The notes under the pieces are model-generated. The model had not been told where the DNA came from and did no database searches. It saw nothing but the letters and a program-made list of their open reading frames with translations. The position numbers were made by a program, and so were the translations under genes. Positions 8,837 through 16,781 of a stretch of DNA of 64,000 bases are shown in pieces. This stretch comes from Vibrio metoecus. Lineage in GTDB: Bacteria; Pseudomonadota; Gammaproteobacteria; Enterobacterales; Vibrionaceae. Within the stretch, counting starts at the first letter, position 1; the number at the start of each line of letters is the position of its first letter. The stretch spans positions 620,001-684,000 of the forward strand of contig NZ_CP035687.1 in assembly GCF_009665255.1 (NCBI RefSeq). Reading direction: 5' to 3'.

Positions 8837-9451
8837 TTATTCAGCCAACCATTCCACTTCAATCAAGGTCTGTTCACCACATTTCAGGCGGCCCACAAAA
8901 CGGTCGCCTTGATGTACTTCCCCAACGCCTTGTGGTGTACCTGTCATCACCACATCACCATCTTCCAAAGTCAGATAGCTTTTTAGCTCTTGTAACACAG
9001 CCTCCGGCGAGTGAAGCATCTGATTAACATGCCCTTTTTGCACACGTACGCAGTTGATCAGCAGTTCCAAATTGAGATCGGCGGCATCCAACCCGTCAAG
9101 CGCAACAAATCGGCTCAAGACTGCAGCACCATCAAACGCTTTAGCACGCTCCCAAGGCAAGCCTTTGGACTTGAGATAACTCTGCATTTGGCGCTTGGTC
9201 AAATCTAGGCCAATTCCCACCGCGACATATTGTCCCTTTTCAACCAGAAAACAGATCTCTGCTTCATAATGCAAAGGCTCTTGATGGAAGGCGCGCAGAT
9301 GCGATGTAACCGCTGATGAAGGCTTATGAAACAGCACCATCTGTTCTGGAATGCTATTGTGCAGTTCCTGAATGTGTTCAACATAGTTACGCCCGATACA
9401 CAGCACTTTACCCACGGATATGTTTCGGTTGGCAAATTGGATATGACTCAT
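8837..9451 (-). CDS. Fumarylacetoacetate hydrolase (FAH) family protein
   Basis: The 204-residue single-domain FAH-fold protein shows VLCIGRNYVEH near the start, HYEAEICFLVEKG with the metal-binding glutamates (about 62-74), DLTKRQMQ with the aspartate, AKAFDGAAVLS, and GDVVMTGTPQGVG near the C-terminus. The family hydrolyses or decarboxylates acyl-pyruvate-type compounds with Mg2+. Substrate not determined. I chose ATG 9451 because AAGGAAGAGAG stands directly before it; a frame from 9472 is possible but poorly placed. Confidence 0.87.
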   Translation of the reverse strand: MSHIQFANRNISVGKVLCIGRNYVEHIQELHNSIPEQMVLFHKPSSAVTSHLRAFHQEPLHYEAEICFLVEKGQYVAVGIGLDLTKRQMQSYLKSKGLPWERAKAFDGAAVLSRFVALDGLDAADLNLELLINCVRVQKGHVNQMLHSPEAVLQELKSYLTLEDGDVVMTGTPQGVGEVHQGDRFVGRLKCGEQTLIEVEWLAE

Positions 9452-9566
9452 CTCTCTTCCTTGACCAGACACAAAGCCGCGATTCTAAACTAATCGCTGA
9501 TAAACTACGCAGAAATCAATCACACATTTGTGGAAAATGCGCACCTCAGCCCATTCATTATCGAAC

Positions 9567-10025
9567 TCAATCAAGAGTATGGAGAATTTTCTCGCACAAC
9601 GTTTTTAGGCTAATCAGCTCCTCTAAGCTGAGATCAAATTTACACAGCATCTCATTCGGTACTGAACGTGCCTGCTCCTGCAACGCAAACCCTGCAGGCG
9701 TCAAAAATAGCTCACGAACCCGCTCATCACTGCTGCTGCGTCGCCGTTCCACAATTCCTTTCGCTTCCAACCTTTTCAGTAGCGGAGTCAGCGTGCCGGA
9801 ATCCAAATGCAGCTTAGCACCGAGATCTTTCACATTAATTCCGTTTTGTTGCCACAGTACCAGCAGCACCAAATATTGCGAATAAGTGATATCCAGTTGA
9901 TCAAGCAGCGGACGATAAGCACGGATTACCGCATTCGATGCACTGTAGAGTGGGAAACAGACCTGATTTTCCAACAGTAATGGATCATGAGTCGGCGTTT
10001 GGCAGCTCACTTGTGGAGAAGACAT
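9567..10025 (-). CDS. ohrR: MarR-family organic peroxide sensor OhrR
   Basis: The 152-residue winged-helix repressor has NQVCFPLYSASNAVIRAYRPLL (about 21-42), which contains the peroxide-sensing cysteine typical of OhrR. Further MarR signatures are LYSQ-type TYSQYLVLLVLWQ and SGTLTPLLKRLEAKGIVERRRSSSDER. Oxidation by organic hydroperoxide releases the DNA. It is divergent from ohr, with four repeats in the shared region. Confidence 0.93.
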   Translation of the reverse strand: MSSPQVSCQTPTHDPLLLENQVCFPLYSASNAVIRAYRPLLDQLDITYSQYLVLLVLWQQNGINVKDLGAKLHLDSGTLTPLLKRLEAKGIVERRRSSSDERVRELFLTPAGFALQEQARSVPNEMLCKFDLSLEELISLKTLCEKILHTLD

Positions 10026-10043
10026 GATTTATCCTCAAAAAAT

Positions 10044-10115
10044 AAATTGCACACAATATACTTGCAAACAACAAAAGACTCGATATAAGATTGCAAACAA
10101 TTAAATTGCACACAA
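10044..10115. promoter_or_regulatory. Four TTGCAnACAA repeats in the ohrR-ohr control region
   Basis: TTGCACACAA is at 10047-10056 and 10106-10115; TTGCAAACAA is at 10062-10071 and 10091-10100. Successive starts are 15, 29 and 15 bases apart, so the array is symmetric. These are the best candidates for OhrR operators of both genes. Confidence 0.7.
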
Positions 10116-10136
10116 CTTAAATTAAGGAATAAAAAC

Positions 10137-10559
10137 ATGAGTACGATTTATCAAACTTCCGCCACCGCTTCTGCAGGACGCAATGGAGTAGTCAGTACCG
10201 AAGACAAACTGCTTGAGCTCAATCTCAGCTACCCAAAAGAGATGGGCGGAAGCGGTACGGCAACCAACCCAGAGCAACTGTTTGCAGCCGGTTATGCCGC
10301 TTGCTTTTCGAACGCGATTTTGCACGTCGCTCGTGAAGCAAAAGTCGCCTTAAAAGAAGCACCTGTGACCGCCACTGTGGGCATCGGATCCAATGGTCAA
10401 GGTGGCTTTGCGCTAAGTGTCGCCCTCGCCGCACACATCGCTTTAGAAGATGAACAAGCCAGACAGTTGGTGACCGTTGCCCATCAAGTCTGTCCTTATT
10501 CCAATGCTGTGCGTGGCAACATTGACGTGCAAGTCAGCGTCAATGGTTTAGCCCTGTAA
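10137..10559 (+). CDS. ohr: Organic hydroperoxide resistance protein Ohr
   Basis: The 140-residue thiol peroxidase of the OsmC/Ohr family carries both catalytic cysteines in their normal contexts: GYAACFSNAIL (about residue 60) and QVCPYSNAVRGN (about 124). It reduces organic and lipid hydroperoxides using lipoyl-dependent electrons. It is divergent from its sensor ohrR. RBS TTAAGGAAT lies before ATG 10137. Complete and normal in length. Confidence 0.95.
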   Translation: MSTIYQTSATASAGRNGVVSTEDKLLELNLSYPKEMGGSGTATNPEQLFAAGYAACFSNAILHVAREAKVALKEAPVTATVGIGSNGQGGFALSVALAAHIALEDEQARQLVTVAHQVCPYSNAVRGNIDVQVSVNGLAL

Positions 10560-10580
10560 TTTCGATTCCCCATTACTCAC

Positions 10581-10651
10581 CACGGCGAAGCGCCTCATTA
10601 CTCTAGATACGAAATGAGAGAGGGTATCCATCCGCAACGAACTTCGCCGTG
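10581..10651. other. Nested long inverted repeat between ohr and porin gene
   Basis: The outer arms CACGGCGAAG (10581-10590) and CTTCGCCGTG (10642-10651) match perfectly. Inside, CTCATT (10594-10599) pairs with AATGAG (from about 10613). No long T tract follows. It may be a structured RNA end, an mRNA stabiliser or a repeat remnant. The rest of 10560-10810 holds only the porin promoter/leader. Confidence 0.45.
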
Positions 10652-10810
10652 TGTTTAGGGATCTATCCTGCTTTTACTTTGTCATCCCTACGCCATAAAA
10701 ACTCAACCAAAACGTCACCAAATAGAAACGCATTATTCATTTTCAATCAGTACCTTAGCGGCATCAAACGTCGGGCAGTTAAGCCCATCCATTAAAATAG
10801 GGTAAGTAAA

Positions 10811-11806
10811 ATGAAAAAGGCAGCAGTTGCTCTCGCCATCGTTTCCGCACTGGTATCAGGTTCTACTTTAGCCGCAACCGTTTATGATGCAGAAGGCACC
10901 ACGCTCAAAGTTGGTGGCCGTCTGGAATTTCGTGGCGACTTCAACGGTGACGACAAAGGCAAAGAAATTGCCGGCACAATGCTCAACAAGAGCCGTGTAC
11001 GTCTGAATGTGGCTGGTGAAACGGATATTGGCGCAGGCATGAAAGGCTTCGGTTTCTGGGAAGCAGAACAAGGCGTGAAATCGTCTGCAGGTGCTTCAAC
11101 AGAGCAAGAAACGACGTTCAAACAACGTTATATGTACGTCGGTATGAAAGGCGATTTTGGTAGCCTTTCTTTTGGTCGCCAAAACACAGCAGGTGTGCAA
11201 ATTTCTGATCTATCTGATATCGGTACTTTTACGGGTGATCAAAAAGCCTTTATCAGTGCAGGTAACGAGCAAATCAACAACACCATCGCTTACGGTTATG
11301 ACTTCGAAAGCTTTAAGCTAAAAGCGAGCTACATTGCTGATGATGAGAAAAATGCCGACGGCTTTGGTATTTCTGGCATTTATTCAACGCCCTTTGGCTT
11401 GGATCTTGGCTTAGGCTATGCCGCTAACGATCTTGGCACGGATAACGGTTCAGCAGATCAAATTATTGCAGGCCTAGGTTACACCATGGGGGATCTCTAC
11501 TTTGGTGCCACTTACACCACTGGTGATAAAGATGACAAAGCCGATACACAATTCACGGGCATCGAAACCTCTGCTCAGTACAAAATTACCAAGCAGTTCC
11601 GCCTGATTGCCGCTTACCAAACTCAAGAAGAAGAAACCAAAAATGTCACTAAAGACAAATCGGATTTCTTCGAGCTCACTGGCCGTTACGATTTCACGAA
11701 AAACTTCCGTTCTTACATCGCTTACAAAGCGAATGGTTTGGATGACAAAGACGCCGGCTACAAAGTCGAAGACACTATCCGTCTTGGCTTACGTTACGAT
11801 TTCTAA
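10811..11806 (+). CDS. General outer-membrane porin (Gram-negative porin family)
   Basis: The 331-residue beta-barrel precursor has a signal peptide of about 21 residues (MKKAAVALAIVSALVSGSTLA, cleavage before ATVYD), many alternating-polarity strands, the porin start LKVGGRLEFRGDF, and a C-terminal phenylalanine (LGLRYDF), the usual sorting signal for BAM. It resembles the OmpU/OmpT/OmpL-like trimeric porins of Vibrio, but I cannot assign it to one. It is monocistronic, with a roughly 250-base upstream region and a strong terminator. Confidence 0.9.
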   Translation: MKKAAVALAIVSALVSGSTLAATVYDAEGTTLKVGGRLEFRGDFNGDDKGKEIAGTMLNKSRVRLNVAGETDIGAGMKGFGFWEAEQGVKSSAGASTEQETTFKQRYMYVGMKGDFGSLSFGRQNTAGVQISDLSDIGTFTGDQKAFISAGNEQINNTIAYGYDFESFKLKASYIADDEKNADGFGISGIYSTPFGLDLGLGYAANDLGTDNGSADQIIAGLGYTMGDLYFGATYTTGDKDDKADTQFTGIETSAQYKITKQFRLIAAYQTQEEETKNVTKDKSDFFELTGRYDFTKNFRSYIAYKANGLDDKDAGYKVEDTIRLGLRYDF

Positions 11807-11839
11807 TCTCACCCATCACTCCTGAATTTGTCCTTATTT

Positions 11840-11866
11840 GGCCAAGCGTTTGCTTGGCCTTTTTTG
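11840..11866 (+). terminator. Terminator after porin gene
   Basis: The stem GGCCAAGC / GCTTGGCC (11840-11859) is followed by TTTTTTG. Confidence 0.9.
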
Positions 11867-11962
11867 TTTGAAGGTTTCGAACATCATCAGCAGCCGTAAC
11901 GATTGGTTTTCTCAACATTACCACGTATGATTCAGCCCACTTTCTGACTACCTCTTTGATTC

Positions 11963-12859
11963 ATGAGTATAAAACACCACCCACTCCAAGGCGCACTTTG
12001 GATGCTGACCGCCGGCTTATCTTTCGCGGTCGTTAACAGTATTGCCCAATACGCCAGTATCGAATTTGGTCTACCTTCTACCACTGTTGCCTTAGTGCAA
12101 TACGCGATTGCGATTGTGGTTATCCTGCCTTATCTCAAAACTCTTGGCATTCGTCAGTCGCTGCGAACTCAACGGTTTGGTTGGCATCTCCTGCGCGTAT
12201 TTTTGGCCGTGATTGGCATTCAGCTTTGGTTGTGGGCGCTGGCTTACCCGGTTCCCATCTGGCAAGGAATTGCACTGCTGATGACATCTCCCCTCTTTGC
12301 TACCATTGGCTCTGGCTTATGGTTGCGCGAAAAAGTCGGCATGGCGCGATGGCTCGCGACTCTCACTGGATTTATCGGTGCAATGATCATCCTTGAGCCT
12401 TGGGCAGACAATTTTAATCTCGCCTCTCTACTGCCGGTAGGTGCCGCCTTCTTCTGGGCATGTTACTCGCTGATGGTGAAAAAACTTTCCGCTCATGATT
12501 CACCGTCCACCATGGTGGTTTACCTGTTGCTGCTGATCACACCCTTTAATTTGCTCCTTGCGCTACCTGACTGGCAGATGCCGAGTGGCCAAATGCTGTG
12601 TGGATTACTGATTGGTGCAGGGGTCATGACAGCACTGGCTCAATGGGCGATTGCCAAAGCTTATGCCGTTGCTGATGCTTCTTTTGTACAACCATTTGAT
12701 CACGCAAAACTCCCTTTCAACGTCTTGGCCGGATGGTTAGTCTTTGGTTGGGTTCCACCAGGACGCTTATGGCTCGGAGCGGCGATCATTGTGCTTTCCG
12801 TAGCATTTATTACCCAATGGGAAACAAAAAAATCACGGCGCGAAAGAAAAAGTGTCTAG
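11963..12859 (+). CDS. EamA/DMT-family transporter
   Basis: The 298-residue inner-membrane protein has about ten hydrophobic helices arranged as two EamA repeats (about 8-140 and 153-285). Clues include GALWMLTAGLSFAVVNSI and PLFATIGSGLWLREKVGMARW, typical of drug/metabolite exporters. Substrate unknown. It may be co-transcribed with the glutaredoxin-like gene 46 bases downstream. Confidence 0.88.
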   Translation: MSIKHHPLQGALWMLTAGLSFAVVNSIAQYASIEFGLPSTTVALVQYAIAIVVILPYLKTLGIRQSLRTQRFGWHLLRVFLAVIGIQLWLWALAYPVPIWQGIALLMTSPLFATIGSGLWLREKVGMARWLATLTGFIGAMIILEPWADNFNLASLLPVGAAFFWACYSLMVKKLSAHDSPSTMVVYLLLLITPFNLLLALPDWQMPSGQMLCGLLIGAGVMTALAQWAIAKAYAVADASFVQPFDHAKLPFNVLAGWLVFGWVPPGRLWLGAAIIVLSVAFITQWETKKSRRERKSV

Positions 12860-12905
12860 CACCTTTCCTATCTTTTAATGAAAAGATTTGTATGAGGAAT
12901 ACCCG

Positions 12906-13523
12906 ATGAGCACGCCAATTAAAGTGACACTTTACCGCTGGGCTGGCAGTTTTGGCCCATTTAAAGTCAACATCCCTTGTGGGGAATGCACGCTGACCAA
13001 AGATATTTTGGCCGATACGTTTGCCAATGAACTGGCAGGTATTCCGATTGAATTGGAAGTGAAAGATTGGCTTTCTTACTGGTGGGAACCCTTAAAACTT
13101 GGTGCGTGGCATGCGCCGATTGTGGTCGTAGCAGGCAAAGTGATCAGCCAAGGCGAAGCCCTCAATCGCGGTGTATTAGTGCAATCAATCATCAAAGAGT
13201 GGACCAAACAAGACACGTTACAAGGCAATATTGTGTTTGGCAAAGCCACCTGCCCTTACTGCGTGAAAGCCAAGCAGTTGCTTGATACTGCAGGAATCGA
13301 CTATCGCTATCATGATGTGGTGAAAGAGAGCGCCGCACTGTACCGCATGATCCCTGAAGTGAAAGCAATCATCGGTGAGAAAACGCCCGTCACGGTTCCA
13401 CAAATCTGGTTAAACAGTCAGTATATTGGAGGCAGTGATTCGCTGGAAAAATGGCTGAAAGAGAACCCACAACGCGTACCGGATAATGTGGTGGACATTG
13501 AAACCACACGCGTTGCGCAGTAA
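12906..13523 (+). CDS. Two-part thioredoxin-fold protein with C-terminal glutaredoxin domain
   Basis: The 205-residue protein has a clear C-terminal glutaredoxin domain (about 112-185) with the CPYC active site in KATCPYCVKAKQLL, the cis-proline segment TVPQIWLNSQYIGGSDSL and a helical tail. The N-terminal half (1-105) also looks like a small alpha/beta redox domain: it has PCGEC near residue 25 and an APIVVVAGKVISQG strand pair. The reduced partner is not known. The start ATG 12906 has GAGGA at good spacing. Confidence 0.82.
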   Translation: MSTPIKVTLYRWAGSFGPFKVNIPCGECTLTKDILADTFANELAGIPIELEVKDWLSYWWEPLKLGAWHAPIVVVAGKVISQGEALNRGVLVQSIIKEWTKQDTLQGNIVFGKATCPYCVKAKQLLDTAGIDYRYHDVVKESAALYRMIPEVKAIIGEKTPVTVPQIWLNSQYIGGSDSLEKWLKENPQRVPDNVVDIETTRVAQ

Positions 13524-13584
13524 CTTCGCGAATGCATCACCTTATGGTGAGTGGCTGCGTTGTGCACCGAGACTCTAAAGCATA

Positions 13585-13622
13585 AAAATGTCGACCCACT
13601 CATTGAGTGGGCCGACATTTTC
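13585..13622. terminator. Strong bidirectional hairpin terminator
   Basis: A long stem (AAAATGTCG, CCCACTCA and their complements, with one mismatch) has A/T tracts on both sides. It terminates the glutaredoxin gene and the small minus-strand gene opposite. Confidence 0.85.
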
Positions 13623-13638
13623 TTGAACTAGATCAGAC

Positions 13639-13773
13639 TCATTGGCTAAGTTTTTGACGAATTCGTTGTAGAAAAGAGCGTTTTTTCGTTTTGCTTTTAC
13701 CAGCCTGAGCTTGATGCATCGCTTGTTTGGCAATCAGTTGCCCGAGATAAACCGAACCGAGTTCATTATTCAT
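13639..13773 (-). CDS. Small basic hypothetical protein (44 aa)
   Basis: The short frame reads MNNELGSVYLGQLIAKQAMH and ends in a strongly basic tail (KSKTKKRSFLQRIRQKLSQ). AGAGGCG stands about 7 bases before ATG 13773, and a terminator follows. The frame can be extended upstream to 13845, but the upstream residues look non-coding. No function recognised. The start site, basic amphipathic composition and own terminator argue that it is real. Confidence 0.5.
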   Translation of the reverse strand: MNNELGSVYLGQLIAKQAMHQAQAGKSKTKKRSFLQRIRQKLSQ

Positions 13774-13876
13774 AACGCACGCCTCTATGTTGCTGAATGA
13801 CATCTTTCGCCCAATATAACAGCAAAATCCAACAAAACAAGACACGCATCACAAATTTATGTAATTAAATTACAGG

Positions 13877-14227
13877 TTAATTGCGTTTGGGTTGTTTGTA
13901 CGTTTTTCCAGCCGCTTGATAGATATCTTTCTGTTTGATATCGAAAAAGCCATCAAAAAACCAAGCGACAAATTTCACCACGTCGTCACCTTCGTTCATG
14001 ATGTGTTCGACGTATTCTTGTTCTTCGCCCTGTTCATCCACTTCCGTGGTCACATGGTAAATACGTTGCTCACCTTCGACTTCAGCCAAAGCAAACTGAC
14101 CTGAAAGCGATTGCGCCGCTTCAGCAATCGCCTCGTCTTCGCTGCTTTTCAGCAGTTCTAGGGCTTGCGGTAACGTCGCTTGCTCACATAAAAGTTTAAT
14201 TAAGGCTTCAAATTGACTCTGTTGCAT
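13877..14227 (-). CDS. Conserved-looking acidic hypothetical protein (116 aa)
   Basis: The product is very acidic, with an N-terminal helical region (MQQSQFEALIKLLCEQA) and EVDEQGEEQEYVEHIMNEGDD in the middle, then VVKFVAWFFDGFFDIKQKDIYQAAGK. I do not recognise the family. I start it at ATG 14227 because GGGGAT precedes it; upstream codons to 14281 are possible but unlikely. Probably a cytoplasmic protein. Confidence 0.65.
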   Translation of the reverse strand: MQQSQFEALIKLLCEQATLPQALELLKSSEDEAIAEAAQSLSGQFALAEVEGEQRIYHVTTEVDEQGEEQEYVEHIMNEGDDVVKFVAWFFDGFFDIKQKDIYQAAGKTYKQPKRN

Positions 14228-14359
14228 GATGATCCCCGTAGAGAGTGCTTTCCCGTAAAAATGAGCGCCGATTATATACACTTCTCACGGCAAGCGGCAG
14301 TGGAACCTGCATTTCCCTGCCCTACGGCCGATTGAACTGAGTTTTCATTACACCAGCTC

Positions 14360-15571
14360 TCATGCCTGCGTTTGTACAGCGCTCTCTTGTACGTGGGCTT
14401 TTTTCGTTGCGATCAACACACTCAACATCGTGATGCCGACCAGAATATAAAACACGCCCATTGCATTTTGGCTAGTCACCCAATGCTCCACCAAATATCC
14501 TCCCAGTAAACCTGCGATCCCCATCTGAATCGAACCAGAAAGTGCTGAAACCGCCCCCGCTTGTGATTTATGAGGTGATAACAAAAGCGTTGTAGCCAAT
14601 GGAAAAGAAATGCCCTGCGCGATGCTCAGCCAAGTAAAAGCCCAAATCAGGTTAAACACGGAGAATTCGGTCAGCAGCAGCCAAAGGCCCGCAAATACCA
14701 TCAAGCTAATCGCACACCCTAGCAGTTGACGCACCGAGAAACGAGAAGTCAGCATGTTCACAAGCACGCTGCCCAGTAATAAACCAGAGGAGGGAATAAT
14801 AAGGGTCGAGCCGTAATCGGCTGCGGTCATACCTAGCTGTTTTTGGAGCAGAAAGGGCAAAATGGATAAGGTGACCAAGCTAGCTAAATAACTTAACCAG
14901 TTGTAACTTGCACTACTAGTGACTTGTTGATTAGCAAGAAGTTTAGCGTAGTTAATCACAATGCCACGCCATTGAACTCGCCGTTTTGGGTAAGGCAACG
15001 TTTCTGGCAGGATCATCAGCCCGAGCGTAAAAATTGCCCCGATATAGATCAGCACAAAAATAAACACAGATTGCCAACTCAAGTGATAGGCCATCCAGCC
15101 CCCGAGCACTGGCGCAATAATCGGCATGATTGACGCAGTAATCGACAAATAAGAGAGCGCTTTGGTGAGATGAAAACCGTCATAGCTGTCGCGTAATACA
15201 CTACGCCCAAGAACCGAAGCACTGCCCGCCCCTAATCCTTGCAATAAGCGTCCAAATTCAAGAGCTTGAAAATGATCCGACATCATCACGCAGAGCACAG
15301 TACCTAGCAAATAGATACCTTGTCCAAGCAAAAACGTCGGGCGTCGGCCTACGGCATCGGACAGTGCGCCATAAAATAGCTGTGAGCCACCAAAACCCAG
15401 TAAAAAGAGCGTGACGAGCATCTGCGCACTCGCTTGATCGACCTGTAAATCGCGACTAATCAGAGGCAGTGAGGGCAAATAAATGCTCACACCCACTTGG
15501 CCAGTCGCGATGATCATCATCGCAAGTAGCATGGGGGTGCGGCGAAAACGAGTAGAGGTTTGTGCGTTCAT
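14360..15571 (-). CDS. Bcr/CflA-type MFS drug efflux transporter
   Basis: The 403-residue protein has twelve predicted helices of the major facilitator superfamily. Bcr/CflA hallmarks are QVGVSIYLPSLPLISRDL in the first helix region and the MFS motif A loop GALSDAVGRRPTFLLG (about 66-81). It is a likely proton-driven drug exporter in the inner membrane. It is divergent from a LysR gene with a palindrome between them. I use ATG 15571 (MNAQTSTRF); an upstream extension to 15682 would overlap the LysR gene. Confidence 0.88.
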   Translation of the reverse strand: MNAQTSTRFRRTPMLLAMMIIATGQVGVSIYLPSLPLISRDLQVDQASAQMLVTLFLLGFGGSQLFYGALSDAVGRRPTFLLGQGIYLLGTVLCVMMSDHFQALEFGRLLQGLGAGSASVLGRSVLRDSYDGFHLTKALSYLSITASIMPIIAPVLGGWMAYHLSWQSVFIFVLIYIGAIFTLGLMILPETLPYPKRRVQWRGIVINYAKLLANQQVTSSASYNWLSYLASLVTLSILPFLLQKQLGMTAADYGSTLIIPSSGLLLGSVLVNMLTSRFSVRQLLGCAISLMVFAGLWLLLTEFSVFNLIWAFTWLSIAQGISFPLATTLLLSPHKSQAGAVSALSGSIQMGIAGLLGGYLVEHWVTSQNAMGVFYILVGITMLSVLIATKKAHVQESAVQTQA

Positions 15572-15615
15572 GGCAGAGAGTCTATATTGGCAACTCTCAT
15601 TTGATAATCTCGCAA

Positions 15616-15638
15616 ATTGGAAATAAATTAGTTCCAAT
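15616..15638. promoter_or_regulatory. LysR-type palindromic operator
   Basis: The perfect 7-bp arms ATTGGAA and TTCCAAT are separated by 9 bases. The palindrome lies in the 89-base gap between the divergent MFS and LysR genes. LysR regulators use interrupted palindromes of this size, so it is the likely autoregulatory and target site. Confidence 0.7.
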
Positions 15639-15660
15639 AAAGAATGAATAAGGTCATGAG

Positions 15661-16548
15661 ATGGATTGGTTACAAAGTGCAAAAACCTACATCAAAGTCG
15701 TTGAGGAAGGCAGCTTCAATGGCGCAGCACGCAAACTCAACACCACCAGTTCGGCGGTCAGTAAGCGTATTCACTGGCTTGAGGAGCGTATTGGAGTTCA
15801 ACTGCTGAAACGCACGACACGTTCTGTTACGCAGACCGAAGCCGGAGCTCTTTTTTATCAACGAGCCAAAGCACAGTTAGAAAGCTGGCAATCCGCGGTC
15901 GATGAAACACGCTCGGTCAATCAGACGCCTGCCGGGCTACTGCGAATTGGTGCCACGCTGGCCGTCGGTTCAAAGTTCTTGATGCAATATCTTGATGAGT
16001 TTTTGCAACGCTACCCCGATATCCGTATTCAGCTCATCACCACCACTCCGGGACAGTTACCAGAGCTACATCTCGATCTCTTTATCAGCCGAGAAATTGA
16101 TCAACTCAATTCACTCAGCTTTAAAGCAACCCCGTTGTTTGAGTATCAAGCGGGCTTTTATGCTTCACCTCACTATCTTGCAAAGCAAGGAACACCGCAA
16201 ACGTTACAACAGTTAACTGAACATAATGTTCTGTGCTGGGGGGAAAACACTTTTCGGGAAGTAAAAACCTCGCAAGGCAAGCGCATTACGCTCACGGGTA
16301 ACTTTGCCACCACCAACCCAGAAGCCCTATTTTATGCAGGAAAAGCGGGGATGGGCATCATTGTCACCGGACATATCATGATCAAAGATGAACTCAAACA
16401 GGGTACTCTGGTACGCATTTTGCCCGATGTCACCATAGATCAAACCACCGTGTTCGCGTATTACCCTAAATTGGAGTATCAGCACACTCGAACTCAGCTG
16501 TTCCTTGATCACTTAAAACAAAAACTAGGCCAAGCTAAATCAGCCTAA
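15661..16548 (+). CDS. LysR-family transcriptional regulator
   Basis: The 295-residue protein starts with the winged-helix of the AaeR/CrgA-like group (FNGAARKLNTTSSAVSKRIHWLEERIGVQLLKRTTRSVTQTEAG, written here as one continuous region of residues 18-61), followed by a periplasmic-binding-like effector domain. AAGG precedes ATG 15661. It is divergent from the Bcr-type exporter, which it probably controls through the palindrome at 15616-15638. Confidence 0.9.
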   Translation: MDWLQSAKTYIKVVEEGSFNGAARKLNTTSSAVSKRIHWLEERIGVQLLKRTTRSVTQTEAGALFYQRAKAQLESWQSAVDETRSVNQTPAGLLRIGATLAVGSKFLMQYLDEFLQRYPDIRIQLITTTPGQLPELHLDLFISREIDQLNSLSFKATPLFEYQAGFYASPHYLAKQGTPQTLQQLTEHNVLCWGENTFREVKTSQGKRITLTGNFATTNPEALFYAGKAGMGIIVTGHIMIKDELKQGTLVRILPDVTIDQTTVFAYYPKLEYQHTRTQLFLDHLKQKLGQAKSA

Positions 16549-16781
16549 TTAATTTATCTATCAGTTAAATATTGGGAATTTCAATTCACAATCAGATTTT
16601 TTTTGTTTTTTTTCGCTCGACTAAACGGTTGAATTCAAAAAGCAAGCTCAAGTAACGCCCAATCCTCTGCCTCGAACGGCTGGAAAATCACCGCGATCTC
16701 AACAATAGTAACTACATGCATATAAAAGTATCTCGCGGTGATGAGATCCATTTTGTCAGAAACGGCTAGAGAGATCAGAAT

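Noticed and set aside
9316..9885. 189-codon plus-strand frame
   Set aside because: It spans the 5-prime end of the FAH gene and most of ohrR on the other strand. Composition is Ser/Arg/Cys-rich as in shadow frames.
16688..16741. Inverted repeat TCACCGCGA/TCGCGGTGA as terminator
   Set aside because: The 36-base loop and missing T tract argue against termination; kept only as a note in the leader of the GGDEF-EAL gene.
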